A DNA stretch of 64,000 nucleotides from Lota lota (GCA_026745465.1 JACYXH010000794.1:19993-83992), one strand, 5' to 3'; positions 1 to 13,400 are shown, counted from the first letter of the stretch. Made by a program: numbers and translations. Notes: generated by a model from the letters alone, not told the origin.

Positions 1-60
1 TGCTGCAGCACCCTCCACCATACTTCCAGTGCTTATGTTTATCTGTATTCACTGTAAGTA

Positions 61-962
61 CCGTATTTTCCGCACTATAAGGCGCACCGGATTATAAGGC
101 GCACCTTCAATGAATGGCCTATTTTAGAACTGTCTTCATATATAGGGCGCACCGGATTATAAGGCGCATAGAATAGAAGATACTGCAGTCAAACGTTTGA
201 CTGGGTTTGCGTTATGCATCCACTAGATGGAGCTGTGCTAAAGGGAATGTCAACAAAACAGTCAGATAAAGTCAAACTTTATTAAGCGTTCTGACAACTC
301 CGTTCACTCCCATGGTAACGTTGTTCAAACGTTGATGTGCATATTAACAATATCTCCCAGTCTTGCTCACTCTTCTCCCAAACGTGGAGGGGAACTTTTC
401 CCTAATTCAGTAAACACGCAGTAAAAGAAACAGTCTGATACCACTAAATCAAACGTTAGTGCATAACTCAACATTGTTCAGTTACGTATAACACGTAAAG
501 CTCACTTTTTCAGTTCATTCCCCGTCCACAAATTCCTCGAATTCTTCTTCTTCAGTGTCCGAATTGAACAGTGAGAACAGCGAGAGTTGAATTCTCTCGC
601 TGCTGCTCTATTTCCATATTCTACTGCGTGACTGACAGCCTTGAGCTTGAACTCTGCGTCGTAAGCGTGTCTCTTGAAAGACCCCATTTTGGGGTCTTTA
701 TACACACACAAGTGGTGTAGGACTGTGAGTAAGCACAGTACCTGTGTTTACTGACTACGGTAGCCGTAATGCTGCAAGCGGTGCGGCTTTGTAGTTTACC
801 AGTCTTACTGAAACATTTTATTATTATTAAATTGTTTTTATTGGTTTTTCATACTGAAACATTTTGAAACATATATAAGGCGCTCCGGATTATAAGGCGC
901 ACTGTCGTTTTTTTTTATTAATTAAAGGCTTTTAAGTGCGCCTTATAGTGCGGAAAATACGG
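61..962. mobile_element. pogo/Tigger-like non-autonomous DNA transposon (MITE)
   Basis: A perfect 27-bp terminal inverted repeat starts with ccgtattttccgcac at 61-87 and returns inverted at 936-962. Both ends are flanked by TA, the target duplication expected of the Tc1/mariner/pogo superfamily. Degenerate sub-terminal copies of the repeat core (cggattataaggcgca) occur near 150 and 885. The interior holds only the N-terminal part of a transposase on the minus strand, so the element cannot move on its own. The superfamily call rests on the TA duplication plus that protein remnant. Confidence 0.85.
502..711 (-). pseudogene. Remnant of pogo/Tigger-type transposase, N-terminal helix-turn-helix
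   Basis: The 69-codon frame starts in a region containing KRHAYDAEFKLKAVSHAVE and GNRAAAREFN. This resembles the psq/CENP-B-type DNA-binding helix-turn-helix at the N-terminus of pogo-family transposases. After REFN the match stops. In another frame the minus strand then reads an acidic segment (SDTEEEEFEEFVDGE) ending in a stop, like the acidic C-terminus of such proteins. This suggests a large internal deletion that fused the two ends of the coding region and removed the DDE catalytic core. It is a relic inside the 61-962 transposon and almost certainly makes no transposase. Confidence 0.7.
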
Positions 963-1689
963 TAGCTTTTGATCACTGTGTCTGATAAAAGACTAAATAG
1001 TAAGATATGAAGCTGTTTGTCAAAGCCATGTTTTAGTACTCTGTTATTGCATGTGGAGCCACTAGGGGGCGGTGAATCCACCTCGGTGCAGTTCACCTTC
1101 TGGCCAACATGAATAGGGTGAAGGAGACACAGGTGTGTGTGTGTGTGTGGTGGAGGTGTTTGGGATGGTTGAAGAGCCTTTGGTGCTCAACACACACCTC
1201 AACAAGCAGGTGAACAAAAGATAAGAGACCCAACACGAACCCAACCCCACAAAATGAACACAAGACATAATAATTCTTTCATTCAAGGTAGGTTTGTTAA
1301 ACCGTATTCATCTTTTCACTAGAGTGACTGAATTACTCAGAGAACTGGAGTGCAGCGATGCACAGCCAACATCAGTCCTAACAAACCAATCATAATCTTT
1401 AGTTAAGTATTGATTATTTTAATGACTTCAACAGTCACACATATAAGTTGAACCGGAAACTTCCAACCGTGTTGTGGTTTAATTTGTAAAAATTATTGAG
1501 GAAATGACCGTGTATTGGAGACAAAAGACGTCTACTACCAAACTAGTTGCTTTACTGAACGGAAGTAAACATCGCCACCTGCAACAAGCCCCGCGAACTC
1601 ATTACCATGGCAACCTAATTAGTACACCGACATGCAGGTGTGCATGGAAGCAAATCATAACGTTTTGAAGTTTTAAAAGCCATTTAATT
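963..1689. other. Intergenic sequence, no gene seen
   Basis: Unique-looking AT-moderate DNA with a short (TG)n run at about 1132-1149. Open frames here are short, lack recognisable domains and have no convincing splice context. Confidence 0.5.
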
Positions 1690-2160
1690 TTGTATATGGA
1701 AATGTAAAACACCATTGAATTCATAACATTGACATATTATACTTTGAAACCAAAATCATCTGAAATTATTCGTTTTGAATTCACCTCGGCAATCGAGACT
1801 GAACGTGATGGAACAGACTGCTGTCATGGTGGTTATGTTGTGTTACGAGCTTTTTTGAAGCCCTGAAACCTACTGTGCTTATTGAGGCCCGACTTTGATT
1901 ATACATAACTGACATAAACCGTACAATTTACCTGAGCCCCGTCCTTTTCCCTGTTGGCCATCGTTGGCTTTAATTCTCCAGCAGTTTTCTTTGATCACAT
2001 GACTGAAGGATGGCGCTCTGATAGGCCGGCAGTAGATTCAATTGCATTCGGTCTCTATTGCTTTGGCCTTGGAAGGCCCTGCTACTGCAGTTTTGATTTT
2101 TATGGCTTTAATTTTCTGGTCCATATTTTGACCACTTGAATATAAGTAATCAATATCGTT

Positions 2161-2208
<48 letters not shown>

Positions 2209-2425
2209 TATCTCGAATATATCAAATATCTGCAACTTGAATTTTTGTATCATAATTAGTGAACGCATAATGTTTTTATCGTGTTTTTTAAACGGTACAA
2301 CTTGAAATGCCATATTTGAATTTCAAAGAGGTGATTTCAAAACGAATAAATTCAGATGACCTTGTTTTTAAAGTATAATATTTCAACGTTATGAATTCAA
2401 TTGTGTTTACGTCTCGATATACAAA
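1690..2425. repeat. Fold-back element: imperfect ~95-bp inverted repeat flanking a (TA)n run
   Basis: The segment about 1690-1785 (core attgaattcataac, later attcgttttgaa) is repeated in inverse orientation at about 2325-2425 with roughly 80-90% identity by eye. The arms enclose about 540 bp, including the TA microsatellite. This is the layout of a fold-back or MITE-like element. No transposase and no clear target duplication were found, so the family is unknown. Confidence 0.5.
2163..2206. repeat. (TA)n microsatellite
   Basis: Forty-four bases of uninterrupted TA dinucleotide, lying inside the loop of the fold-back element. Confidence 0.95.
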
Positions 2426-2599
2426 GTATCATGTTACTACTTAGCCTGCTGATTTTGATATGAATTATGATGAGGAAACGGCTTAGTGATTAAGGATCCT
2501 CAAGTCCTTAACTGAGTGATTAAGTGATTAAGGAGCATAACATGCTCCTTAATCACAGAAAAGGTGTCATCAACTAACAGTGGGGGCCAGAGACGTGGG

Positions 2600-3825
2600 T
2601 CACTCGAAAATCTACGTTTTTATTGAAAGAACATCATCAGTTACATAAAATAACATATCATGACTTTAATATAACACACATAACATAGCAGCCTAGATGA
2701 CTAATGTTACACAACGCAAAACAACGATTCAAACATCATACAAGCTGCATGGTTTCAGGGTTAGCAGCATCTATATGAATCACCATAGCAACGATAGAAA
2801 ACGTTGCATTAACTAACAAACTAAACATCCTCTACATTCACTGACTGAAGATTACAACATTAAAATGAATATTCATCACTAGAAATGTTATCAAAGCACA
2901 TTTTAATGCCGTAGTTAGCTTAAAATGTTGCTATTTCCACTGAGAATATAATGATTGTCATCCATTTTGTTTTGACAGAACCTTGACATACGTGACGTTT
3001 TGCTGTTTCTTCAAACAGTCGATAGGGGGCTAAAACGGTCATATTGGTCATTTTCAAAGACCTTTACAAACAACCTATTCTGACGTTTAGGTTGGAGATC
3101 ACGTTTCATCGTTGATATTGTCAAAAAAGTTACGTGGATAGGTTGATGGTCATTGAACAGCTTATCCAAGAGAGCCATGAATCAGAACTTTTTGTTACTC
3201 TGTTAACTAAAGCTAGCCTGCTAACATTTCTGATAACTACAGCAGGGCAAACTATGTCATCTATTTATACATTCAGATTATTGGTCTTCTGGTCAGTGAT
3301 ATTAGGATGACACTAGCAAACAAACATTAAATATGTTACATTTATATGCAAAATAAAGACAAACCAGCACATTCACATCAGGAAAAAGTGAATAGTCAAT
3401 ATCAATACATAAATATAACCCCCACTTCAATTCCATTAAAACAACATACTCAATCAGAGTTTAAGATATAACCCTACTGTGTGGATATAATATGTAAATC
3501 AGCTAAGCCAGACAGAGATACAAAAGCCAACAGATACTCAATTTAGTCTTTTGAAACCATCTTGAACTCACAATATCCACATTTCAGATCAAAGGATTGA
3601 TTCATGACACAACTACATCTGCTCATAAAAAGGTTCACTGATTATAAACTAAAGTAAATGTATTCTATATGCTATTCTAGCACAACATGTGGCCTGTCAC
3701 AATGACCATAATGACGGAATGCAGAACTAGCTAGCTACCTCTGACACACTGAGCTACAGCATTCAGAAACTTCACTACTCAGGTCTTCTTCAGAATCAGC
3801 AGCTATGTTCCCCAGTGAGGCCAAG
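2600..3825 (-). other. 3' UTR/downstream flank of lectin copy A
   Basis: No open gene. The block is closely similar, in inverse orientation, to the sequence downstream of copies B (20160-21390) and D (62879-64000). A minus-strand AATAAA at 2619-2624 matches one at 21363-21368 downstream of B, about 1.2 kb past the stop codon in both. This is a candidate conserved poly(A) signal, and the transcript 3' end is inferred from it. Confidence 0.5.
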
Positions 3826-6800
3826 TTAGGTGCAGCGAATTTGATTCTCTCTTGTGGAAGTATAGAAGCGCAGCTTCTTCACTCCTTCAGTCTGACCTGC
3901 GGAAATAGAAATATAAGAAGGTAAATGAAAGTGGCTTAAAAGACCTACAGCTGATTTCACTCATTCACACTCCTAGGTTGAGCACAGTACTAAGGAGGAC
4001 TTTTACTATCCCAAATAGGAAGCTTGAAACTCTTATTGTTTGAAGCTGTTTTGTTTTTTGTTTTTTTGACTGAAAAAGGAGATTCTTCATGAAGATCTTA
4101 TCTGAGACTCCCTTGTGCAGGTAGCACATGCAAGCTGGTGCATGCCTTTACAGAAGGTTAAGCATATTTTGACTTATAAGGACCTGGTAATGGCTCTATA
4201 GGCTGGACACCAACCTGTAAAACAGATGAAGTTAAGATGTTCTTCACAAGAGCGTGGCCTCCATGTGGAAGGTTCCACACTGGACACGCCCCCACAGGGG
4301 CTGGAATGGTGTGAGGCTTTGTCCCATTGGCTGAAGTCCATCGGCTCACCGGACATCCAAAACCAGGAGTTTCCTGAAAGAGACCTACCAACATTGAAAG
4401 AGATTAAAGAGTTACATGAGTGGAAGGAAGAATAATGTGGCCAAATATTTAGCTTTTGTTATTTTCATGGTATTGTTGATAAGACAAAGTGATGGACGGA
4501 CAGATGATCATAAGGACAGACTTGATTGCCTGATAGACACCAAGGTCTGGCCAGTACCTGCGCAGGCCCACCCAGAGGTGGCTGGTTAGTGGGAAGGGGG
4601 CGCGAGCCACCAGCTCATCAATCATCTCCTGGTCTTCTGGGCCCATGAGGCTCAGCAGGTCCCAGTGAGAGTCTCTGCAGTAGAGCAGGGCGTCTGACCA
4701 GCACAGCCGTGTCCCCACCAGAGTGATGTTCCTCCCCATCTCCTGAATGCTCATGGAGGGTGCAGCGAGCTCTGTGGTAATAATTGACAGTGTGTTGTTG
4801 AGGGAGTTTTACTTTCAGCACTGTAAGTCTAGTAGAGCTATGAATCTTCATCTATAATCCCATTCAAAATAGCCTAGCCTACTATTAATATTTACTATGT
4901 ACCTATACACCGTATATACTGTCTTCTGCATTGCCAATGCCACTATCAGCATGGAAATGTTAAACGTTCTGTCCACTAGAGGGCATTCTACCAATTTACA
5001 TTTATTTCTTGCTGCGTAAATATTAATACTAGCCACAAAATCATGACTCACGTTGTAAGGCACATTGAATGCAATTGTTTCGTTTCACAAAACAATAAAA
5101 TAATAACAAGTCATTGAGTTGAATGGGAGTGAACACATACAAAGGGATTTCCATTTTGCGAAAGGCAACATACAATTGATTCACACCAAGGTCGAATCTT
5201 TACGGCTCTAGCCAGGGAATAAATATGCTAAGCCAATCATATTTCGCTGTCTTTGTCAAAGTCACCATTGAAACTGTCCAAGTTGGAAGAGGTAACAGCC
5301 TATTAATGTTTCTCCACACAGTGTTCTTACTGCATCCATAGTGGTAAACTACAATCATATACCTATAAATATCACTATCTGTTGTATGTATTGATCAGTC
5401 ATCTCGATAGCAGTCGGCGCCACAAGCGAATGTTTAATTGCACCTCAGTAGGTGAATATAGGTTGCTTTTGATAACATGAAGGTGTGCCGTAGTATCGCA
5501 ACAGTTTCGTTTTGGATACCAACTTTCTACAACAGTGACAACTCTATTTTAGTTATTGAACAGGGAAACAACCTAAAAAACAATTGTCTCCAAAACATGA
5601 ATGTATTCAAGAATGCACTCCCACTTATTATAACCCCCCCCCCCCCACACACCTTTTATGTATATTCAGCAAACACAAAGCAACACAAAACATCAATGGA
5701 AATGATTATGCAAATGCATAAAAAGATGCAAAAACACCACAAAAAAAGATTCATGCAAATGCATGCAAATGCAAATGCAAAAATAGATACAAACAACAAT
5801 ACTTTATTCACTGAATAAATCTTGTTTGAATTATCTATATAAAATTTTATATTATTGTACATTTGTCTATTTTAAGTATAAAATCCCACGTACCACCTGC
5901 AGTACCCTCATGTACCACCAGTGGTACGCGTACCACAGGGTGAAAACACTGTATGCAGATTGTCCTTTGGTGGATGCTTTTACCCAAAGTGTCTTACAAT
6001 ACTGTCGGTGCATACATTGTAATAATAGGTAGTCCCGAGTGGGAATCAAACCCCTAACCCTGGCAGTGTTAATGCCATGCTCTACCTGTTGAGCTATAAG
6101 GAACAGCAGCATTTTACTTTTTACCATTGATGGTTGACCAACAATGGCACTGGTACACCCATCCCCCTTTGATAATCATGTAATGATGGACTGGGTTCCT
6201 ACTTCCGTACACTTTGACCTCACACAACTGCAGGTTGCTTGCTGTAACAGAGGACCTGTAGAAGTTCATGAATCTTCCTTCCACTCCCCAACACTTGACA
6301 GTCTGAGTCAAGCAGCCTGGGTTATCGTTGATGATGGCACACCTGAGGAAAAGAGACAGAGAGAGAAGATACAGTAGTCTGGTGAAGGTATCAGAGACCA
6401 GATTCCAGTAGCTGGTGTGTGTCCAGGTGTACAACCAGTGCAGAGCACCGGTTGTGTTTCCTTCTTTTCTGGGAGTATAATATTCCATGCTATTTAGTGA
6501 TTTACACTTTTATCCAAAGACACTTAAAAGCAGGTCGAGGTCATTAGGGATCAAACCCAGAACGTTTAGGCTGGGAGTCTAACAGTATTGAGTGGAAGTA
6601 GGGTAGGTGACACCAGTGATTCACCTTGGATTGTCGTTGCCGTTGTTCGCCAGTGAATTCCCAATGAGTATCTCCACGCCATTGAGCAACGCTCTATAGA
6701 CATTCCTATTAGTGACCTGGATCTCTGACACCCTGTACACAAGCTCCAGCCTCCACCATGGATTGACCTGGAACTTGGTAATGCTGCAGCTGTTGTGCTC

Positions 6801-7351
6801 CCACTGAGGGTCGGTGTTCCCATCGATGGCATGTTCAGCCTCCCCGCCCCCGTACAGGTAGTTTGAAGACTGAATAGCCTTGCCGCTCCGCGCCAGGTTA
6901 ATGCGGGATGCAGCTTAATGGAGAGTGGAACCACAGAATAGTTTGTCAAGTTGCATTCTAGTGTTCAAAACACATTAAAATACTTATAATAATAATTATA
7001 ACCAGTCATCGGCCCCTAAATGGGGCACATAGAAATACCTGAAAATCCAGGTGACTTCCACAGGAGGACCACAACACCTGATGATGAGGAAATACTATTT
7101 ACTTAATAAAATAAATACTTCAGCTATTATTTACAAGCATTTATCCTGCAACAATTGTATCTATGAAATATTCAAACTATTTGTGTTAGGAATCTTACAC
7201 ACGCCCACGATCACAAAAACATAGGAGGTCAACTGTCCAAAGTTATGGCAGGTACATTTTTTTCAATATAATGAACTGGATAATGATAAATACTGTAGTA
7301 CTGTGTGGAATACCTACCAATGAAACTGCAGATGAGACGACTGGACCCCAT
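3826..7351 (-). CDS. Chimeric F-type/C-type lectin, copy A (intact)
   Basis: Secreted lectin built from seven coding exons: 7351-7318, 7077-7039, 6913-6625, 6342-6203, 4771-4541, 4373-4215, 3896-3826. All junctions are GT/AG and in phase (1,1,2,1,1,1), giving 963 nt and 320 residues. The ATG in aaccATGggg opens a signal peptide (MGSSRLICSFIG, then VVVLLWKSPGFS). Residues 25-167 are an F-type lectin domain (AIDGNTDP, PWWRLEL, VEILIGNSL, GRFMNFY, LQLCEVKVYG). Residues 168-297 are a C-type lectin fold with LLYCRDSHWDLLS, LWVGLRR, WFWMSGEP, PCGG and a C-terminal Cys-x11-Cys ending NFIC. The tail ends RCT. Oddities: six bases are lost after WWRLEL (the Pro-Gly present in the other copies is missing), and no EPN, QPD or WND calcium/sugar motif is seen. 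Automated pipelines may call it fucolectin-like. Ligand unknown. Confidence 0.85.
5951..6104 (-). repeat. tRNA-derived SINE in intron 4 of copy A
   Basis: On the minus strand the head reads like a tRNA: an A-box-like tagctcaacaggtagagc, an anticodon-like stem-loop tggca-ttaacac-tgcca (AAC, valine-like), then a B-box-like ggtttgattccc. It continues into gggtaaaagcatccacca, the type of tail found in fish tRNA-SINEs. The same insertion sits in the same intron of B, C and D, so it predates the duplications. The acceptor stem is not paired, so it is not a functional tRNA. Confidence 0.7.
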
Positions 7352-7604
7352 GGTTCTGGAGAAACAACATGCTCAGACAATAGATAATACTAGCCACTAG
7401 ATTTACAGTCATACATACATATACAATTATACATACAACATTCTATTGAAAGTGGAAACAAATAGATCCTTTGAGATGGAGCCATAAGTAATTGACATAA
7501 TACAATAATCTTAGGAGTCCAAAAATGAGGAGTCTACCATTACAAATCAATTTAAAAAAAATCCTAAAATAGTTTTGTCTCTCTGACTTGAAGATGGTAC
7601 TCAC

Positions 7605-10400
7605 CGGCAGAGTCTGTAGGTCCTTCTGCTACGAATGAAGCGTCTGAATCTAGGATCAGCACAAGATAAACTTGGAATTTACTTAAGTAATCCAAAGGCT
7701 CTTCTTTGCAAACATTATGGTTCTCACAACGCATTGACGAGTCTCACAGAAAGTGTGAGAAACTAAGTGTGAGGCAGACGCTTCCGGGGCTCGGACACTA
7801 AAATGAGCAATGCCACGGTCCGGTCTCCAGTATACTCAGTGCCATACCTAATAGTCTATTCAAATAATGTTTGCAAATATCCACTGGTGCAGGCAGGGCA
7901 CCAAAACAGCCTCATGATTATCGTTAACTGATTTAATAAAATGTAAGATTAAGCACAACTCCCAAAGGTACCATATGGTGAAGTGTCAGACATAACAATG
8001 GCTTCGCCCTGTCCATGTGAAACTCAATTTAAGGGTATATAACACATAGATGTCCCTTCATCCTTTGTGCAACGTGTTGACGTGTCTCACACAAAGTGTG
8101 AGGCATTTCATTTGGCTAATGGCTCGCTGCATACGCATCAAGGAGGGTGGACAGTAAAATGAGCAATGCCACGTTCAGGTCGTCAGTATACTTGGTGCCA
8201 TACCTAATAGTCTATTCAAATAATGTTAGCAAATATCCATTGCCCTTCACATGTCCCTGTTCAAGCCGGTGCAAAGCGATCTGTAGAGACAGACGTCAGG
8301 GCAAGGTACGTAGCAGTGGGGCCATAATCATTTTAAAGTAAGATACACATCTGCTATCTGAACATGTAAACCAAAACTGACGTTTAAAAAATAAATGTTT
8401 TACATAGAATTACACATAATTGGACAATTTAAATTCTAAATTCTAAAATGGTACTTATTAACAATTATAATGAATACATGGAGAAAATAATACCACCATA
8501 TATTTCTTTCCCTTTTAATATCTTTGCATGTCAAATTGCAGAGGAAGGTACAGAGGCAGACAGAGAAAGACAAGGCTATAGCTAGTAATTAAAACAACTC
8601 TTTGACATCTCAACCAATCAAAGGGAAGTCTGTTTATTATATTATCAGCATGATAATAGTGCCTGCAGTGTCAAACCACCACCCTAGACAATGTGTTTTA
8701 GTGGTACCATTAAAGGGATACGCCCTGACGATACCATGTGTATAAGTACAAGCATTTCATGGACCCTAGGTTTATCAAAGACTTTCAAAGTGAGCTACTC
8801 ACACTTTGGCTTTCTAAATTACGTTTGATAACTTGATTATTTTAGCTGGTTAGATGGTTAGAATTAACCATCATCATCATTAAATTATCTTAATACGACG
8901 AGACCTATGTTATATATTTTGTACATCTGTAAGAATATCTGAAATTCTACAATCTACATTCTATTAAAAGTGAAAACGAATAGATCATTTGAGATGGAGC
9001 CATAAGTAATACACAAATTACATTCATCTTAGGTGTCCAGAAATGAGGAGTCTACCATGACAGAGCAATACAAAAAATCTTTAAATAGTTTGTCTCTCTG
9101 ACTTGAAGATGGTACTCACCGGCAGAGTCAGTAGGTCCTTCTGTATGAATGAAGCGTCTGAATCTAGGATCAGCACAAGATAAACTTGAAAAGACTTAAG
9201 TAATCCAAAGGCTCTTCTTTGCAAACATTAGGGTTCTTACAACACATTGACGAGTATCACAGAAAGTGTGAGACACAAAGTGTGAGGCATACGCGTCCGG
9301 GGCTCAGACACTAAAATGAGCAATGCCACGGTCCGGTCGTCAGTATACTCAGTGCCATACCTAATAGTCTATTCAAATAATGTTTGCAAATATCCATTGC
9401 TCTTCACATGTCCCTGTTCAAGCCGGTGCAAAGTGATCTGTAGAGACTGACGTCAGGGCAAGGTACGTAGCAGTGGGGCCATAATCAGTTTTTAAGTAAG
9501 ATACACATCTGATACCTGAACATGTAAACCAAAACTGACGTTTGAAAAATAAAAGGTTTACACATAATTGGACATTTTAAATTCTAATTCTAAAATGGTA
9601 CTTATTAACAATTTATAATGAATAATGGAGGAAGAAATACCACCATGTATTTCTCTCCCATTTTATATATTTGCATATCAAATTGCAGAGGAAGGTAGAG
9701 AGGCAGACAGAGAAGGACAAGGCCCTAGCTAGTAATTAAAACAACTCATCAACATCCCAACAAATCCCAACAAATCCCAACCAATCAAAGGGAAGTCTGT
9801 TTATTATATTGTCAGCATGATAATAGTGCCAGCAGTGGCAAACCATGACCCTAGACAATGTGTTTTAGTGGTACCATTAAAGGGATACGCCCTGACGATA
9901 CCATGTGTATAAGTACAAGCATTTCTAGGACCCTAGGTTTTTCAAAGACTTTCAAAGTGAGCTACTCACAATTTGGCTTTCTAAATTACGTTTGAGAAAT
10001 TGATTATTTTAGATGGTTAAAATTAACCATCATCATTAAATTATCTTAATACAACGAGACCTATGTTATATATTTTGTACATCTGTAAGAATATTCTATT
10101 CTATAATAAACAACATTATATTAAAAGTGAGAACAAATAGATAATTTGAGATAGAACCATAAGTAATGCACAAATTACATTAATCTTAGGAGTCCAAAAA
10201 TAAGGAGTCTACCATTACAGAGTAATACAATAAAATCCTAAAATAGTTTTGTCACTCTGACTTGAAGATGGTACTCACCGGCAGAGTCTGTAGGTCCTTC
10301 TGCTATGAATGAGGCGTCTGCATCTAAGACCAGCACTAGATAAACTTGGATTTGCATTAATTCATGCAAAGGCTCTTGTATGCAAATCCTCAAGCCCTCA
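7605..10400 (-). promoter_or_regulatory. Three leader-exon/promoter modules upstream of lectin copy A
   Basis: Three copies of a leader-exon 3' end with the same strong donor (tctgccg or a close variant followed by GTGAGTACC) end at 7605, 9120 and 10279 on the minus strand. Copy A's start exon is preceded by an acceptor (tttctccag), so at least one upstream untranslated exon is needed; these are the candidates. The spacings are 1515 and 1159 bases. The module DNA between them carries a CRE-like tgacgtca-related site near 9450. The distal leader begins near an octamer-type atgcaaat. Transcription starts cannot be placed from sequence. Confidence 0.55.
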
Positions 10401-10439
10401 CTGTGAGAGTGACTATGGGGTTATCGGCAGGAAAGGAGA

Positions 10440-13400
10440 GGTGAAAGACATGAGGTGAGTTTAACAAAAACATGGCTCTCTTTATTACAACAAACTCCTT
10501 TTGGTTTGAGGTACAGGGGAAAACCGGTAAGGAAGGCTGGATGAGTGTTTAGTTAATTTAATGTAGAAATGTTTCATATTATACCTTTAACCATGTCTAA
10601 CCTAATACCAATACTTAACCATCTAACCAGCTAAAATAAGCAATTTAGAAAACATAATTTAGAAAGCAGAAGTGTGAGTAGCTCACTTTGATATTCTTAA
10701 AGTAAAAAACACACATAAAAACCAAGGGATCTAGAAATGCTTGTACTTATACACATGGTATCGTCAGGGTGTATCCCTTTAATGGTACCACTAAAACACA
10801 TTGTCTAGGGTTGTGGTTTGACACTGCTGGCACTATTATCATGCTGACAATATAATAAACAGACTTCCCTTTGATTGGTTGAGATGTCAATGAGTTGTTT
10901 TAATTACTTGGTAGGGCCTTGTCTTTCTCTGTCTGCTAACATATTAAATGGAAAAGAAATACCTGACTGTATTTCTTCCTCTATGTATTCATTACAAATT
11001 GGTCATAAGTATACATTTACAAATTATAATAAGAATTGTCCAATTTAATGTAGTTCTAAGTAAAACAATACATTTGCAAACTTCAGTTTTGATTAACATG
11101 TTACTAATTACACTTGTCTTCATGTGTAAAAGAGATTTCAGATGTGTATCTTACTTTAAAATGATTATGGCCCCACTGCTACGTACCTTGCCCTGACGTC
11201 AGTCTCTACAGATCACTTTGCATCAGCTCACACTGGCTCTAGGTAGGAAGTACAACCAAATGACAGGATAAAGTATGCAGATAAAATGGAAACATCACTA
11301 GCAGCTGCACCCATTGAACAGGGACATTCGAAGGACGTTGGCTATTTGCAAACATTATTTGTTTAGGCCTTCACTGACTACCGGGCCGGGACATTGCTAG
11401 TTTTACTGTGTGACCTCACCGGACGCATGCAGAGAGCCATCGCAAGCTGCAAATGACTTTGTGTGAGACACGTCAACGCGTTGCACGAAGGATCATGGGA
11501 AACCTCTCTGTGTGTTATATTGTTGTGTGATGAAGGGGAAAACAAACACACAAGTGTCTCCACTCTATTTTCTTGTTGTTCCTTTAAATTGAGTTTCACG
11601 TGGACAAAGCAAACCCCTTTTTATGACGCCTCACAATTTTTATGTTTTAATGCAGAAATGTTACATATTATACCTGTAAGTAAAAACAATACAAAATAAT
11701 TCAAAATGTTTATTCTTTTTCAGATTCATGTGTTTTTCTTTGTGTATTTGGGAGCCAGGAGCGGTCTACAATCTAAATGGTGTCATAAAGAGACAGGCAC
11801 AGTCAACCAGAGGAGATATTCTCATAGATCTACAAAGTATGTTACATAGGTCTAGTCGTTTTTACATAATTTAATGTTTAAATGTTAGATATTATACCTT
11901 TAACCTTGTCTAACCCAATACCTACACCTAACCATTTAACCAGCTAAAATAAGTAATTGATCAACCTTAATTTAGAAAGCCGACTTGATAGTCTTAAAGG
12001 TAAAACACGCACAAAGACCTAGGGTCCTAGAAATGTTTGTACTTATACACATGGCATCATCAGGTCGTATCCCTTTAATGGTACCACTAAGACACATTGT
12101 CTAGGGTGGTGGTTTGCCACTGCTGGCACTATTATCATGCTGACAATATAATAAACAGACTTCCCTTTGATTGGTTGAGATGTCAATGAGTTGTTTTAAT
12201 GACTAGCTAGGGCCTTGTCTTTCTCTGTCTGCCAACATATTAAATGGGAGAGAAATACGTGGCTGTATTTCTTCCTCCATGTATTCATTATAAATTGGTA
12301 ATAAGTATACTTTTTTAATTTAATTTATAATGTTTTATAATTAGAATAAGAATCATCCAATTATATGTAGTTCTAAGTAAAACATTTATTTTTCAAACTT
12401 TAGTTTTGGTTAACATGTTCAGGCTACTTACACTTGTCCTCGTGAGTAAAATAGATATCAGATGTGTATCTTACTTTAAAATGATTATGGCCCCACTGCT
12501 ACGTACCTTGCCCTGACGTCAGTCTCTACATATCACTTTGCATCGGCTCACACTGGCTCTAGGCAGGAAGAACAACCAAATGACAGGATAAAGTATGCAG
12601 ATCAAATGGAAACATCACTAGCAGCTGCACCCATTGAACAGGGACATTCGAAGGACGTTGGCTATTTGCAAACATTATTTGTATAGGCCTCGTGAGATAC
12701 GTCAACGCTTTGCCTGAAGGATCATGGGAAATATCTATTTGTGTTATATTGTTGTGTGATGAAGGGAAAATGGACACACAAGTGTCTGTACTCAATTTTC
12801 TTGTTTTACCTTTAAATTGAGTTTCATATGGGCATTTTGTTTCTCCAGAACCATGGGGTCCAGTCGTCTCATCTGCAGTTTCATTGGTAGGTATTCCACA
12901 CAGCACTACAGTATTTATCATTATCCAGTTCATTATACCGAATTAATACAAATGAACCTGCCATAACTTTTGAATGTCAACCTCCTGCTATGTTATTGTG
13001 ATCATGGGCGTGTAAGAGTCCTACCACGAATAGCTAGAATATTTCATAGATACAATAGTTGCAGGATCAATGCTTGCAAATAATAGCTGAAGTATTTATT
13101 TTATTAAGTAAATAATATTTTCCTCATCACCAGGTGTTGTGGCCCTCCTGTGGAAGTCACCTGGATTTTCAGGTATTTCTATGTGCCCCATTTAGGGGCC
13201 TATGACTAGTTATAATTATTAGTATTAGTATTGTGTTTTGAACAATAGAATGCAACTTGACAAACTACTCTGTGCTTTCAGTCTCCATTAAGCACCCATT
13301 GAACAGGGACATTGGAAGGACGTTGGCTATTTGCAAACATTATTTGTTTAGGCCTTCACTGACTACCGGGACATTGCTAGTTTTACTGTGTGACCTCACC

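Noticed and set aside
4226..4435. 69-codon antisense frame opposite lectin exon 6, open in all four copies
   Set aside because: It is the reverse complement of a conserved coding exon. Its openness follows from sense codon use and recent duplication, and it has no splice or domain support.
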